The notes beneath the pieces are model-generated. The model saw only the letters and a list, made by a program, of their open reading frames with translations, searched no databases and was not told where the DNA came from. A stretch of 7,499 bases of DNA, from the NCBI GenBank assembly GCA_947589525.1, contig CANQAW010000082.1, forward strand, positions 1-7,499, given 5' to 3'. This DNA is from Candidatus Gastranaerophilales bacterium. GTDB taxonomy: Bacteria > Cyanobacteriota > Vampirovibrionia > Gastranaerophilales > Gastranaerophilaceae. This document shows, one piece after another, positions 1 to 6,333 of this stretch (position 1 is its first letter; the number at the start of each line of letters is the position of its first letter). A program made the translations under genes and the position numbers.

Positions 1-105
1 TAATTTTGCGGAAATCCTTATAATTCTCAACTTCATCTACTTTCGCAAAATTATGAAGATATTTTAAAAAACTTCGACAGCAACGGCTTTACGTTTAAAG
101 AAACA

Positions 106-1434
106 ATGTACGCATTATTTAACAGCGAAACGGGAATTTTTAAAGATAACGGTGCAATAAAATACGGACCTGACGAAAATGGCGCTATGTCACTACAAAT
201 AGGTATGGCAGGCGACGTTGAAACAGCCGAATTTTTTGAAAAGTTTGCCAATAAAGCTGACGCTATATGGGGTGAAACGGCAAAAGGCTTTAAAGAATCA
301 TTAAGCACCTTAACCAACAGAACCGGCGAACAAGAAGCACCGAAAGAAAATGATATAACAAAAAATGAAGAAGTCAAAAGAACAGACCCGTTGTCTTTCA
401 GAACAAGCGATAATCAAGAATTTATTTTTGCAATGGACAGAAATAATGACGGTAAGTTCTCGGGCGCAAGCGATTTTGTCGGCGGAGACGCAAACAGCTG
501 GCTTGACGATTTGAAATCATTCGACTTAAACAACGATAACAAATTAACCGATGAAGAACTTTCTCAATTAAAGTTGTTGGGTGTGGAATTTAATGATAAT
601 GTTGAAAGAACGGAAACAGCATCAACAACAACCGTAAATTATACTCTGCAATCCGCACAATCACTCGGAATATCCGAAATTGATTTAAGTCAAATTGATG
701 CAAGCAAAGTAAACAGCAGCACCGGAAAAGTCGATGTTAATAATTCCGAAATTTTCAATGATAAATTCTCCTTTACAATGAACGGTCAAACAATCGAAGC
801 TTCAAGAAAAGATGAAACCGGTGCATATATGGATGCAGTATATGGTGATGCCAAAGGAAAGAATTTTGAAATAGGCTTTACATCTTCAGAAATAAACAAT
901 ATTGTTGATGAAAGTTCTGCCGAATTTAACTCCAAAAACGAAACATTTGAAAAATTCATGCAAGATTCTGCTACGGTATTGAATTCAGCCACTATTGCAG
1001 CCGTAAACAGGGAATTATACAATCAGGCATTAAACAGAATTCAAGATAACCAAAATGCTCAAATTTTAAGAGCGGAAAATAAAGCGCAAGTAAATGCTAA
1101 TGCAAAAAACTGGGGCACATTGCAAAAAGAAATACAAAGTATAGCTAACCAAAAAGGTGTTTCGGTTGATATGACTCAAGCACACGGATTTTACGTTCAA
1201 AACGGCAGTTTGAGTGCGGAACAAATTGTTGATAAATGTATAGAGCTTAAAGAAAATCTTGAAAATGATGAAAGTGAAAAAGTAAAATTACAGGATGAAG
1301 CTTGGAGTACGGTTTTAGAAGGCTACAAAAAAGGTGTTTCAATAACACTTGACGAAGCAACCGAACTCTTAAATTCAGGAAAAAGCAAGGATGAAATTAT
1401 TGAACAATATAAAGAAGAATTGTTCGGAAAATAA
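106..1434 (+). CDS. EF-hand calcium-binding domain protein, function unknown
   Basis: This is a 442-residue acidic protein that ends at TAA (1432-1434). Two EF-hand-type loops are visible. The first starts at D111 (DRNNDG, followed by a G-A-S-D-F turn). The second at D140-E151 (DLNNDNKLTDEE) has ligands at every expected position, including the final Glu. A W132-L136 helix joins them, so the pair looks like one calcium-binding module at about residues 106-160. The rest (about 165-442) is rich in Asn, Ser, Glu and Lys, appears helical towards the C terminus and matches no family I recognise. No signal peptide or membrane segment follows the ATG at 106. The frame is open upstream to a stop at 1-3 and reads like protein (a D-S-N-G stretch at 76-87), but it has no ATG, GTG or TTG. 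The start is therefore the first standard codon, and the true N terminus may lie elsewhere. The Shine-Dalgarno is weak (AAAGA). The gene stands alone with its own terminator. Calcium binding is inferred from the loops; the cellular role is unknown. Confidence 0.8.
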   Translation: MYALFNSETGIFKDNGAIKYGPDENGAMSLQIGMAGDVETAEFFEKFANKADAIWGETAKGFKESLSTLTNRTGEQEAPKENDITKNEEVKRTDPLSFRTSDNQEFIFAMDRNNDGKFSGASDFVGGDANSWLDDLKSFDLNNDNKLTDEELSQLKLLGVEFNDNVERTETASTTTVNYTLQSAQSLGISEIDLSQIDASKVNSSTGKVDVNNSEIFNDKFSFTMNGQTIEASRKDETGAYMDAVYGDAKGKNFEIGFTSSEINNIVDESSAEFNSKNETFEKFMQDSATVLNSATIAAVNRELYNQALNRIQDNQNAQILRAENKAQVNANAKNWGTLQKEIQSIANQKGVSVDMTQAHGFYVQNGSLSAEQIVDKCIELKENLENDESEKVKLQDEAWSTVLEGYKKGVSITLDEATELLNSGKSKDEIIEQYKEELFGK

Positions 1435-1456
1435 ACATAATCTAATCAAATAAATT

Positions 1457-1496
1457 AAAACTAAAGGCGGATGTTAGTATCCGCCTTTAGTTTTTT
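1457..1496 (+). terminator. Intrinsic terminator of the EF-hand gene, probably bidirectional
   Basis: A perfect 16-bp stem (AAAACTAAAGGCGGAT at 1457-1472 with its complement at 1479-1494) closes a 6-nt loop. It runs into a T6 tract at 1491-1496 and begins 22 nt after the stop codon. The arm's leading AAAA gives a T-run on the minus strand as well, so the hairpin could also stop transcripts arriving from the tRNA side. Confidence 0.93.
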
Positions 1497-1561
1497 ATGA
1501 TTTTTAGCTCAGGATTATTATATTGTAATTATCGTAAAAAAATATGCCGATTTGAAAAGCA

Positions 1562-1623
1562 GGGGGTAATTTTAAACATTAAAAAAGAGGGCTTAAAACC
1601 CTCTTATTATATAAATTACCCCC
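1562..1623. repeat. 11-bp inverted repeat around the tRNA terminator
   Basis: GGGGGTAATTT at 1562-1572 is the exact reverse complement of AAATTACCCCC at 1613-1623. The right arm is the 3' acceptor strand of the tRNA-Glu plus the first trailer bases. The left arm lies beyond the tRNA terminator in otherwise empty DNA. The match stops on both sides (1561/1624 and 1573/1612 do not pair). The 40-nt interval contains the terminator hairpin. It may be an inverted fragment of a tRNA-Glu 3' end or an RNA-folding element; the sequence alone does not decide. Confidence 0.7.
1581..1605 (-). terminator. Intrinsic terminator downstream of tRNA-Glu
   Basis: Read on the minus strand, a 7-bp stem (AAGAGGG at 1605-1599 with CCCTCTT at 1591-1585) encloses a 7-nt loop and ends in a T-run over 1586-1581. 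It lies 12 nt after the tRNA 3' end. There is no T-run on the plus side, so it acts for the minus-strand transcript of the 200-residue protein and the tRNA. Confidence 0.87.
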
Positions 1624-1689
1624 AAGCGAATTCGAATCGCTGTCTACACCGTGAAAGGGTGTTGTCCTAGGCCTCTAGACGATGGGGGC
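1617..1689 (-). tRNA. tRNA-Glu (anticodon UUC)
   Basis: The 73-nt cloverleaf is complete on the minus strand. The acceptor stem pairs GCCCCCA with UGGGGGU, with a G1:U72 wobble and discriminator A73. The anticodon stem ACACC/GGUGU carries loop CUUUCAC with anticodon UUC at 1655-1653. The T arm is AGCGA/UCGCU around UUCGAAU. CCA is not encoded; AUUU follows instead. The G1:U72 and A53:U61 pairs are, from memory, features of cyanobacterial and plastid tRNA-Glu, the species that also supplies glutamate for tetrapyrrole synthesis. The gene starts 8 nt after the stop of the upstream protein gene and has no promoter of its own, so it is probably released by RNase P from a shared mRNA-tRNA transcript. 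Confidence 0.97.
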
Positions 1690-1697
1690 AAAAAAAC

Positions 1698-2300
1698 TTA
1701 TTTCTTTTCGCCGTATACGAACAAACCGATTATATCATTTAATTTATTAAGTTGTTTTTGATAGCTTGCAGTCTGTTTTTCAAGAGTTCTTATGTTGCTT
1801 TTGTATTCCTGAATTGTATAATTGCAGTCTTTTATTGAGCTGTTTAAGCAATCACGTACTCTTTGAGCATCCTGAAGAACTGTTTTCATCGGTATGCCTA
1901 ATGCTTCAATTGTTTGTCTGATAATCTGTGCACCTGTTTGTCTTGGCACTCCCGTAGGCAATTGAGCGATTAACCTTTTTAGGACATTGATGTTATTAGG
2001 CATTTCAAATTCTTCAACATCATCTTCATTTTCAATCGATAATTTCATATCGGAATTTGGCGAAGAATTTTCCTTATTTACGGAAAAAACCGGCTGATAT
2101 TCATTTGACTCGTTTCCGAAATCAAAAGCATCCGCTTCTTTTGTTTCCGTTGATATATCGTCTAATGATATATCTTCATTGACTTCCAAGTCATTTTCAA
2201 AGCTATTGTCGTTTGAATTAGCGATTTCGTCAAAATCCTGTTGCTTTAACGCATCGACTATCTTTTTACCCATATTTTTCGGTAATTCATTATCTTGCAT
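1698..2300 (-). CDS. Conserved-looking hypothetical protein with acidic linker and C-terminal coiled coil
   Basis: The product is 200 residues and I cannot name its family. A short helical N terminus (about 1-25, containing K-K-I-V-D-A-L-K) is followed by a strongly acidic, low-complexity and probably disordered stretch (about 26-100). The ordered part begins near residue 104. It has a motif-like block I-A-Q-L-P-T-G-V-P-R-Q-T-G-A-Q-I-I-R-Q-T (111-130), then E-A-L-G-I-P-M (132-138), then a long heptad-rich helix (about 141-193) that should form a coiled coil. There is no signal peptide or membrane helix, so the product is probably cytoplasmic. The ATG at 2300 is preferred over the in-frame TTG at 2306 because AGAAGGGG at 2314-2307 sits 6 nt before the ATG. 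The gene has its own promoter and leads into tRNA-Glu. An oligomeric adaptor or cell-organisation protein would fit the shape, but this is a guess. Confidence 0.85.
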   Translation of the reverse strand: MQDNELPKNMGKKIVDALKQQDFDEIANSNDNSFENDLEVNEDISLDDISTETKEADAFDFGNESNEYQPVFSVNKENSSPNSDMKLSIENEDDVEEFEMPNNINVLKRLIAQLPTGVPRQTGAQIIRQTIEALGIPMKTVLQDAQRVRDCLNSSIKDCNYTIQEYKSNIRTLEKQTASYQKQLNKLNDIIGLFVYGEKK

Positions 2301-2306
2301 TAGCAA

Positions 2307-2314
2307 CCCCTTCT
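2307..2314 (-). promoter_or_regulatory. Shine-Dalgarno that fixes the start at 2300
   Basis: The minus strand reads AGAAGGGG, ending 6 nt before the ATG at 2300. It directly abuts a competing TTG at 2306, which is too close to be its target. This is one of the few strong ribosome binding sites in the window. Confidence 0.75.
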
Positions 2315-2343
2315 AATTCTCTTTAGAACTACTTTGTACTTCT

Positions 2344-2371
2344 ATTAAACCAGAAAAAAAAACTTTGTCAA
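2344..2371 (-). promoter_or_regulatory. Sigma-70-type promoter for the coiled-coil gene and tRNA-Glu
   Basis: On the minus strand a perfect -35 TTGACA (2371-2366) is followed after 16 nt by TTTAAT (2349-2344), five of six matches to TATAAT. The spacer contains a run of nine T. Transcription should start near 2337, giving a leader of about 35 nt. No terminator hairpin is visible between the upstream gene's stop (2406) and this promoter, so readthrough from the pgpH operon may add to transcription. Confidence 0.72.
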
Positions 2372-2405
2372 ACCTTTTATTGATTAACATTTATAAAAAT
2401 TAATA

Positions 2406-2765
2406 TTAAGTGTGTCTGCTACATTTTAATAATCGTTTGAGTCTGAGTTCGGTTTTTCTTTCAAGCTCCATAAAATCGTCGAACAATTTATCTTCGGTTT
2501 CATCTTGTGCGTAATATGTATCTGTCTGCGGAAGTGTAAAACTTAAAAAGTTACACTCTTTGTTTATGTCTTCAATTTCGTTATTTACATATAAAATTTT
2601 ACGCCATTTGCTTATTAATTTATTTGCGTATTTCTTATCCGAAAATTTATCGCTGTAGATATCAATTCCGACCGACATCATTGCATCTTTTAGTTTTTTA
2701 CATGCTGATATTGACCAAATTATTTTTCTTTTTTCGCTTTTTGAATATCTTTTTCTTGATTTCAT
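2406..2765 (-). CDS. Small lysine-rich hypothetical protein, possible helix-turn-helix
   Basis: This is a 119-residue protein I do not recognise. The N terminus is very basic (K/R-rich through about residue 25). Residues about 11-35 (E-K-R-K-I-I-W-S-I-S-A-C-K-K-L-K-D-A-M-M-S-V-G-I) have the spacing of a homeodomain-like helix-turn-helix, and a conserved-looking W-R-K-I follows near residue 55. The C-terminal third changes character: an acidic stretch (about 85-103) and then a basic helix. There is no signal peptide or transmembrane segment. The ATG (2765-2763) directly follows the TAA of the preceding gene (2768-2766) with no intervening base and no clear Shine-Dalgarno, so translation probably depends on ribosomes finishing the upstream gene. 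DNA or RNA binding is a weak inference from charge and helix pattern. It is the last gene of the pgpH-ybeY-dgkA run. Confidence 0.75.
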   Translation of the reverse strand: MKSRKRYSKSEKRKIIWSISACKKLKDAMMSVGIDIYSDKFSDKKYANKLISKWRKILYVNNEIEDINKECNFLSFTLPQTDTYYAQDETEDKLFDDFMELERKTELRLKRLLKCSRHT

Positions 2766-3179
2766 TTATATTTTTGTTTGTGCTTTCTCTAAAATATCAC
2801 ATAATATTTCGGATGAATCTTCCACCATTTTAACACAATGATGTTTGCGCTCTTGTGAGTGAAAATCGGTGAATTTAGAAGTTAAAATTCTACAGCAGGA
2901 AGCTTTATTTTTTTCAATAAATTTATCATACATTTCTTTGGATTTTGCTCTTGCGCTGTTATCTTTTAATTTGCCGAAAAGAAATCCTATAACAATTTGC
3001 GCTCCGGTTAAAGCTCCGCAGGCACATCTTGAGGACATTCCGCCCGAAAAACTTGTTGCAATTGATATTATCTCCTCACTTGCAAGATTATATTCCACGG
3101 CAGTTTTGGCTATTGCTTCAGAGCATGAATAACCTTCGAGAAAGTAGCTTACTGCTGTTTTTTTAAAATCTTCTTTCAT
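2766..3179 (-). CDS. C_GCAxxG_C_C family protein
   Basis: The 137-residue product carries the cysteine signature of this family, which is also its usual length. It shows G-Y-S-C-S-E-A near the N terminus (C19), a glycine-rich F-S-G-G-M (44-48), the core C-A-C-G-A-L-T-G (C52, C54, G59), a C-C-R-I-L segment (C95, C96) and a late C115. C127 is an extra cysteine. The family is annotated as a possible redox or metal-binding protein, but its biochemical role is not established to my knowledge. No signal peptide is present. The ATG at 3179 has a good Shine-Dalgarno (TAAGGA) that overlaps the dgkA stop. It lies between dgkA and a protein that starts on its stop codon, so it is surely part of the same transcript. 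Why it sits in this housekeeping operon is not clear. Confidence 0.92.
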   Translation of the reverse strand: MKEDFKKTAVSYFLEGYSCSEAIAKTAVEYNLASEEIISIATSFSGGMSSRCACGALTGAQIVIGFLFGKLKDNSARAKSKEMYDKFIEKNKASCCRILTSKFTDFHSQERKHHCVKMVEDSSEILCDILEKAQTKI

Positions 3180-3184
3180 AATTT

Positions 3185-3190
3185 TCCTTA
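3185..3190 (-). promoter_or_regulatory. Shine-Dalgarno overlapping the dgkA stop codon
   Basis: The minus strand reads TAAGGA. Its TAA (3190-3188) is the dgkA stop and AGGA is the ribosome binding site, 5 nt before the ATG at 3179. A ribosome terminating on dgkA is placed on the next initiation site, so the two genes are probably coupled. Confidence 0.75.
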
Positions 3191-3574
3191 AATATAATTA
3201 TAGTATATTTTATATATTTTTTCCGCAAATATCAAAAAACTGATTGTAACCGAGGCTACTGCGGATAACAACACGGCGCCCGCCGATATGTCTTTTGAAA
3301 GCTTTGCAAGCTTTGCCCACTTATTTTTATAGTAAGCATCTATAACAAATTCTATAACGGAATTAAACATTTCCGCAACCAAAACAAAGGTGTTGGCAAA
3401 GATAATTATGCAAAATTCAATTATTTCAACATGCAGAAAAAATGCAATTGAAAAAGTTAATAAAGCGATTAACAGGTGCTTTCTAAAGTTTCTTTGCGAG
3501 CGAAAGGCAAGTCTTAATCCGTTGAGAGCAAACATAACGCTTTTTTGAAAGCTTCTTGATTGAAATTTATTCAT
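3188..3574 (-). CDS. dgkA: DgkA-family diacylglycerol/undecaprenol kinase
   Basis: The 128-residue membrane protein belongs to the small integral-membrane lipid kinases, which phosphorylate diacylglycerol or, in many bacteria, undecaprenol, to recycle lipid carriers for the envelope. It shows an amphipathic N terminus with R-N-F-R-K-H (28-33), then three membrane helices (about 34-48, 51-67 and 97-120). The catalytic signature runs E68-x-x-N71-S, E75 and D79, followed by K94-D95 and A-G-A-V-L, as in the E. coli enzyme. The loop before K-D reads W-A-K-L-A-K-L-S rather than the common H-P-L-A. The start ATG overlaps the ybeY stop (ATGA, 3574-3571), which argues for translational coupling. Substrate choice cannot be told from sequence; undecaprenol is likely when the gene is next to ybeY. 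Confidence 0.95.
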   Translation of the reverse strand: MNKFQSRSFQKSVMFALNGLRLAFRSQRNFRKHLLIALLTFSIAFFLHVEIIEFCIIIFANTFVLVAEMFNSVIEFVIDAYYKNKWAKLAKLSKDISAGAVLLSAVASVTISFLIFAEKIYKIYYNYI

Positions 3575-4065
3575 AAATTTGAAATAACCTTATTCTGAAT
3601 TCCGACAACAAAATCGTAATCTTTTTTTTCTAAATGGTCAAATCCGAGCAAATGTAAAATTCCATGACAAATTAAAGTTTCCACTTCTTTAATTAAGCTT
3701 TCTTTCTTTTGCTTATCCGCAGTTTCAACGGAAATGATAATCTGTCCCAGCTCTGCGGTTTTTCGATAAATCAGCGCATTGGCATCGTCGCAAAACAAGG
3801 AAAAGGTTATAACGTCTGTCGGATTATTTTTATTTCTGTAATTGTTATTTATTTGTTTTATGGTTTTATCATTACAAAAAGACAGGTCAAACCTTATTTT
3901 GCCGATTTCTTTTTTAAAAATTTTGCTTTTTTTTATCTCTTTTAAATTCAAAAGTATTTCAAGAAGTTTTTTTGTTTGGTTTTTTATTTCGGATATAGTT
4001 AAATCATACTTTCGCAAGTTGATATCATCAATTTTTTCTACCGTAAAACTACTTTTCAAAACCAT
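3571..4065 (-). CDS. ybeY: Endoribonuclease YbeY (rRNA maturation factor)
   Basis: YbeY is a zinc-dependent endoribonuclease involved in 16S rRNA 3'-end maturation and ribosome quality control. The 164-residue product has the diagnostic zinc motif H134-G-I-L-H138-L-L-G-F-D-H144. It also has the conserved N-N-N-Y-R-N-K-N-N-P-T-D-V-I-T-F segment (73-88, with R77) and the strand L-G-Q-I-I-I-S (106-112). The usual aspartate of the L-G-D-I strand is glutamine here (Q108). The ATG at 4065 is chosen because it gives the normal family length and overlaps pgpH by only 17 nt. An ATG at 4137 would add 24 lysine/arginine-rich residues inside an 89-nt overlap with pgpH and looks spurious. The Shine-Dalgarno is weak (AAAGA). 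The gene lies between pgpH and dgkA, its usual neighbours. Confidence 0.95.
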   Translation of the reverse strand: MVLKSSFTVEKIDDINLRKYDLTISEIKNQTKKLLEILLNLKEIKKSKIFKKEIGKIRFDLSFCNDKTIKQINNNYRNKNNPTDVITFSLFCDDANALIYRKTAELGQIIISVETADKQKKESLIKEVETLICHGILHLLGFDHLEKKDYDFVVGIQNKVISNL

Positions 4066-6265
4066 TTTTATTATCTTTCGTTTGCGATTTTGACTGCAAT
4101 TCCTGAATTTTTCTTTCAAATTCTTCATCTCCCGCATTTTGAGAGATTATTTTATTTTTGTCCAGCTCATCTATTACTTTATTTTGGTATTTAATTCTTT
4201 CATGCTGCATTCCTCTTAAAACTTTATTAAATGTGAGCGCTATAATTTTAATATCTTTTAAAGTTAAGGGGCTGTCCGATAATTGCCCGTCGTTTAATCT
4301 TTCGGTGAAAATTTTGTTTACCATTGTTTCAATTTCTTCCGCAGAAGGATTTTTAAGAGAACGAACGGCGCTTTCAAGAGCATCTGCAAGCATTAAAATT
4401 GCGGTTTCTTTTGTTTTGGGTTTTGGACCGGGATATCTGAATTGTCCTTCCTGAACATTTTCTTCACCTTCCTGTTCAATTGCTTTGTTGTAAAAATATC
4501 CTGCCAAGCTTTCTCCGTGGTGTTGTTGAATAAAATCAATTATAACCTGAGGAAGTCCGTTTTTCTTTGCAATTTCAACTCCGTCTTTGGTGTGCTGTGT
4601 AATAACCATTTTACTTTGACGGGGGGTCAGATTTGTATGCGGATTTTCAACTCCGAAGTAGGACTGATTTTCAATAAAAAAGTAGGGTCTTTGAAGTTTT
4701 CCCAAATCATGATAAAAAGCGCCCACACGAGCCAAAATTGCATCAGCACCGATAGCGCTTGCAGCAGCTTCGCAAAGATTTGCAACCATTAAAGAATGGT
4801 GAAATGTTCCGGGGGCAGAACTTCTCATTTTGGATAAAAGCTCTTGGTTTTGATCGGCAAGTTCTATAAGGGCATAAGGAGAAACAAGCTTGAATAATTT
4901 TTCAATAATAGGTATTAAAAATATAGCCATCATAGCGCATACCAGTCCGTTTAAAATTCCGATAAACGGGTTTTGAACCTGTAAATGCAGCAATTCTTTA
5001 AAGGCATCAAATTGATTTTCAAACAAAGAAATTGAAAACATTGCAAGAAACATTACAAGTCCGACTTGAGCACCGCACAGAATTATATCAAATCTTCTCG
5101 CATACGATATTTTTGAAACAAGATAGCTTGAAGATAAAATCACGCATATATACGTATAGATTGTTTGAGAATCCAAAAATAAAACTGCCGATAATATGGC
5201 AAGCATTAAAATTGAAACCAAAAAAGACAAAATCGGATTTGTAAAAATCGCAAGAATGGTGCTGAAGGCTATAAAAGGCATCAGATAATTTGAAATTATG
5301 TTTGAATTGGATATTGCTATACTTACTGCGGTTAAAATGATTGAAGATATAGCTATATATGACATGTAACGTGGTGTGTAGAATTTTTTTTCGTATTTTC
5401 TTATATACAAAACAAGGCTGTACATTATAATACTTACAAGTAAAAATATTCCTATAACACCGCCTTTATTTAATTCAAATGCGTTATATCCCGATTGCTT
5501 TAAGGCGTCTTTTTTAAGCTGTGTAACTCTGTCTCCCGCTTTTACGATTGCTTCCCCTTTTTTAAAAGAAACTATGGAAGGCTTAACGGCATTTCTGACA
5601 TTTTTCTTGGCAATTTCCGTAGCATATTCATCAATTATTAAATTCGGAATGATACAATGCTCCAGTAAGCCTATTATAAGCGGGTTTTGAGATTTTTTAG
5701 CATGGTGGGAAAGTATTTTGGCAATATAATTGTCATCTACAAAATTTGTTATATCCGTGTCGTATATGCCCGCATTTAAAACTTCATTCAAAATATATTT
5801 TACATTAGTAAATGCAGAGGATAAATTTGCTTCCGAATTGGTCAAAATGTAATTAATTGCGAGTTTTTTGCGCTCAATATCCGAAATATCAAGCAGATCC
5901 GAAAGTTCTTTTTCTTTTTGTTTGTATGTTTTTCTTTCTTTTTTAATTTGTTCAATATTATCCATAACCTTTTGCAAATCGGTTAAAATATATTCATTTT
6001 CAATCGGTATAACAATGGGGCGGATTTTGTTTGCAAGTTCACGTTTGATTAATTCGGTTTTTTGTTTATCTATAACTTCAAAATTGTTTTTTGCTACAAT
6101 TGTTTTTTGAGCTATTTCGTTAACAATCAAATTCTGATACAAGTAATATCTCATTGAAAACATCAAAGTTAAAATAACCGCAACCGTAAAAAAAGATAAA
6201 ACCGAAAAAAGATTAATTGATTGCAGTATTTCATCGTTTTTAAAAAAATCAGTAATTTTTCTCAT
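4049..6265 (-). CDS. pgpH: 7TM-HD family c-di-AMP phosphodiesterase (PgpH-like)
   Basis: The 738-residue membrane protein matches the PgpH architecture. There is a first membrane helix (about 19-43), an extracytoplasmic domain of about 200 residues with a coiled-coil portion (about 45-260), a seven-helix membrane block (about 268-455) and a cytoplasmic HD domain (about 470-690). The metal ligands of the family are all present: H490 in G-T-F-H-H-S, H519-D520 in Y-H-D-L-G-K, H558 in T-Q-H-T-K-D-G, H582-H583 in Q-H-H-G-E-S and D628 in L-A-D-A-L-E-S. The family signature F-F-I-E-N-Q followed by E-N-P-H is at 529-543. PgpH hydrolyses c-di-AMP to pApA and so helps set turgor, potassium and envelope balance. 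The charged C-terminal tail (about 700-738) is probably flexible. It is the first gene of the run, and phoH, often found before it, is absent. There is no strong Shine-Dalgarno. Confidence 0.95.
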   Translation of the reverse strand: MRKITDFFKNDEILQSINLFSVLSFFTVAVILTLMFSMRYYLYQNLIVNEIAQKTIVAKNNFEVIDKQKTELIKRELANKIRPIVIPIENEYILTDLQKVMDNIEQIKKERKTYKQKEKELSDLLDISDIERKKLAINYILTNSEANLSSAFTNVKYILNEVLNAGIYDTDITNFVDDNYIAKILSHHAKKSQNPLIIGLLEHCIIPNLIIDEYATEIAKKNVRNAVKPSIVSFKKGEAIVKAGDRVTQLKKDALKQSGYNAFELNKGGVIGIFLLVSIIMYSLVLYIRKYEKKFYTPRYMSYIAISSIILTAVSIAISNSNIISNYLMPFIAFSTILAIFTNPILSFLVSILMLAILSAVLFLDSQTIYTYICVILSSSYLVSKISYARRFDIILCGAQVGLVMFLAMFSISLFENQFDAFKELLHLQVQNPFIGILNGLVCAMMAIFLIPIIEKLFKLVSPYALIELADQNQELLSKMRSSAPGTFHHSLMVANLCEAAASAIGADAILARVGAFYHDLGKLQRPYFFIENQSYFGVENPHTNLTPRQSKMVITQHTKDGVEIAKKNGLPQVIIDFIQQHHGESLAGYFYNKAIEQEGEENVQEGQFRYPGPKPKTKETAILMLADALESAVRSLKNPSAEEIETMVNKIFTERLNDGQLSDSPLTLKDIKIIALTFNKVLRGMQHERIKYQNKVIDELDKNKIISQNAGDEEFERKIQELQSKSQTKDNKNGFEK

Positions 6266-6301
6266 ATAAACCCGTATATATTATTGAATATTAATAAAGT
6301 T

Positions 6302-6307
6302 ATTATA
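6302..6307 (-). promoter_or_regulatory. Likely -10 element for the pgpH operon
   Basis: The minus strand carries a perfect TATAAT (6307-6302), preceded directly by TTG. It should start transcription about 30 nt before the pgpH ATG. No good -35 box lies at the proper distance, and the AT-richness makes chance matches easy, so confidence is moderate. Confidence 0.5.
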
Positions 6308-6333
6308 CAATAAATTTATTTTTCCTATATACT
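6304..6333 (+). promoter_or_regulatory. Possible promoter for the secreted glycosidase
   Basis: TATACA (6304-6309, four of six matches to TTGACA) and TATACT (6328-6333) are separated by 18 nt. The -10 is only 8 nt before the ATG, so a transcript would have almost no leader, which would fit the lack of a Shine-Dalgarno. The -35 overlaps the -10 of the divergent pgpH promoter. In such AT-rich DNA this is a weak call. Confidence 0.3.

Noticed and set aside
786..1022. Minus-strand 78-codon frame opposite the EF-hand gene
   Set aside because: Antisense shadow without start signals or known motifs.
1457..1494. Perfect hairpin as a mobile-element end or riboswitch
   Set aside because: It sits directly after a stop codon and runs into a T-tract, which a plain terminator explains fully.
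2301..2306. TTG start at 2306 for the 200-residue protein
   Set aside because: The Shine-Dalgarno abuts the TTG directly, but is correctly spaced for the ATG at 2300.
2354..2362. A9 run as a possible phase-variation tract
   Set aside because: It lies in the promoter spacer, and slippage there could change expression, but nothing besides its length in an AT-rich genome supports switching.
4066..4137. Longer ybeY start at ATG 4137 (or 4128), adding a basic N-terminal extension
   Set aside because: It lies wholly inside pgpH with an overlap of 80-89 nt, exceeds the usual family length, and the residues are unlike YbeY N termini.
4442..4792. Plus-strand open frame of 116 codons inside pgpH
   Set aside because: It is antisense to the HD domain, with no ribosome binding site and no recognisable protein features; it is a shadow of the real gene, as are the other plus-strand frames at 3709-6110.
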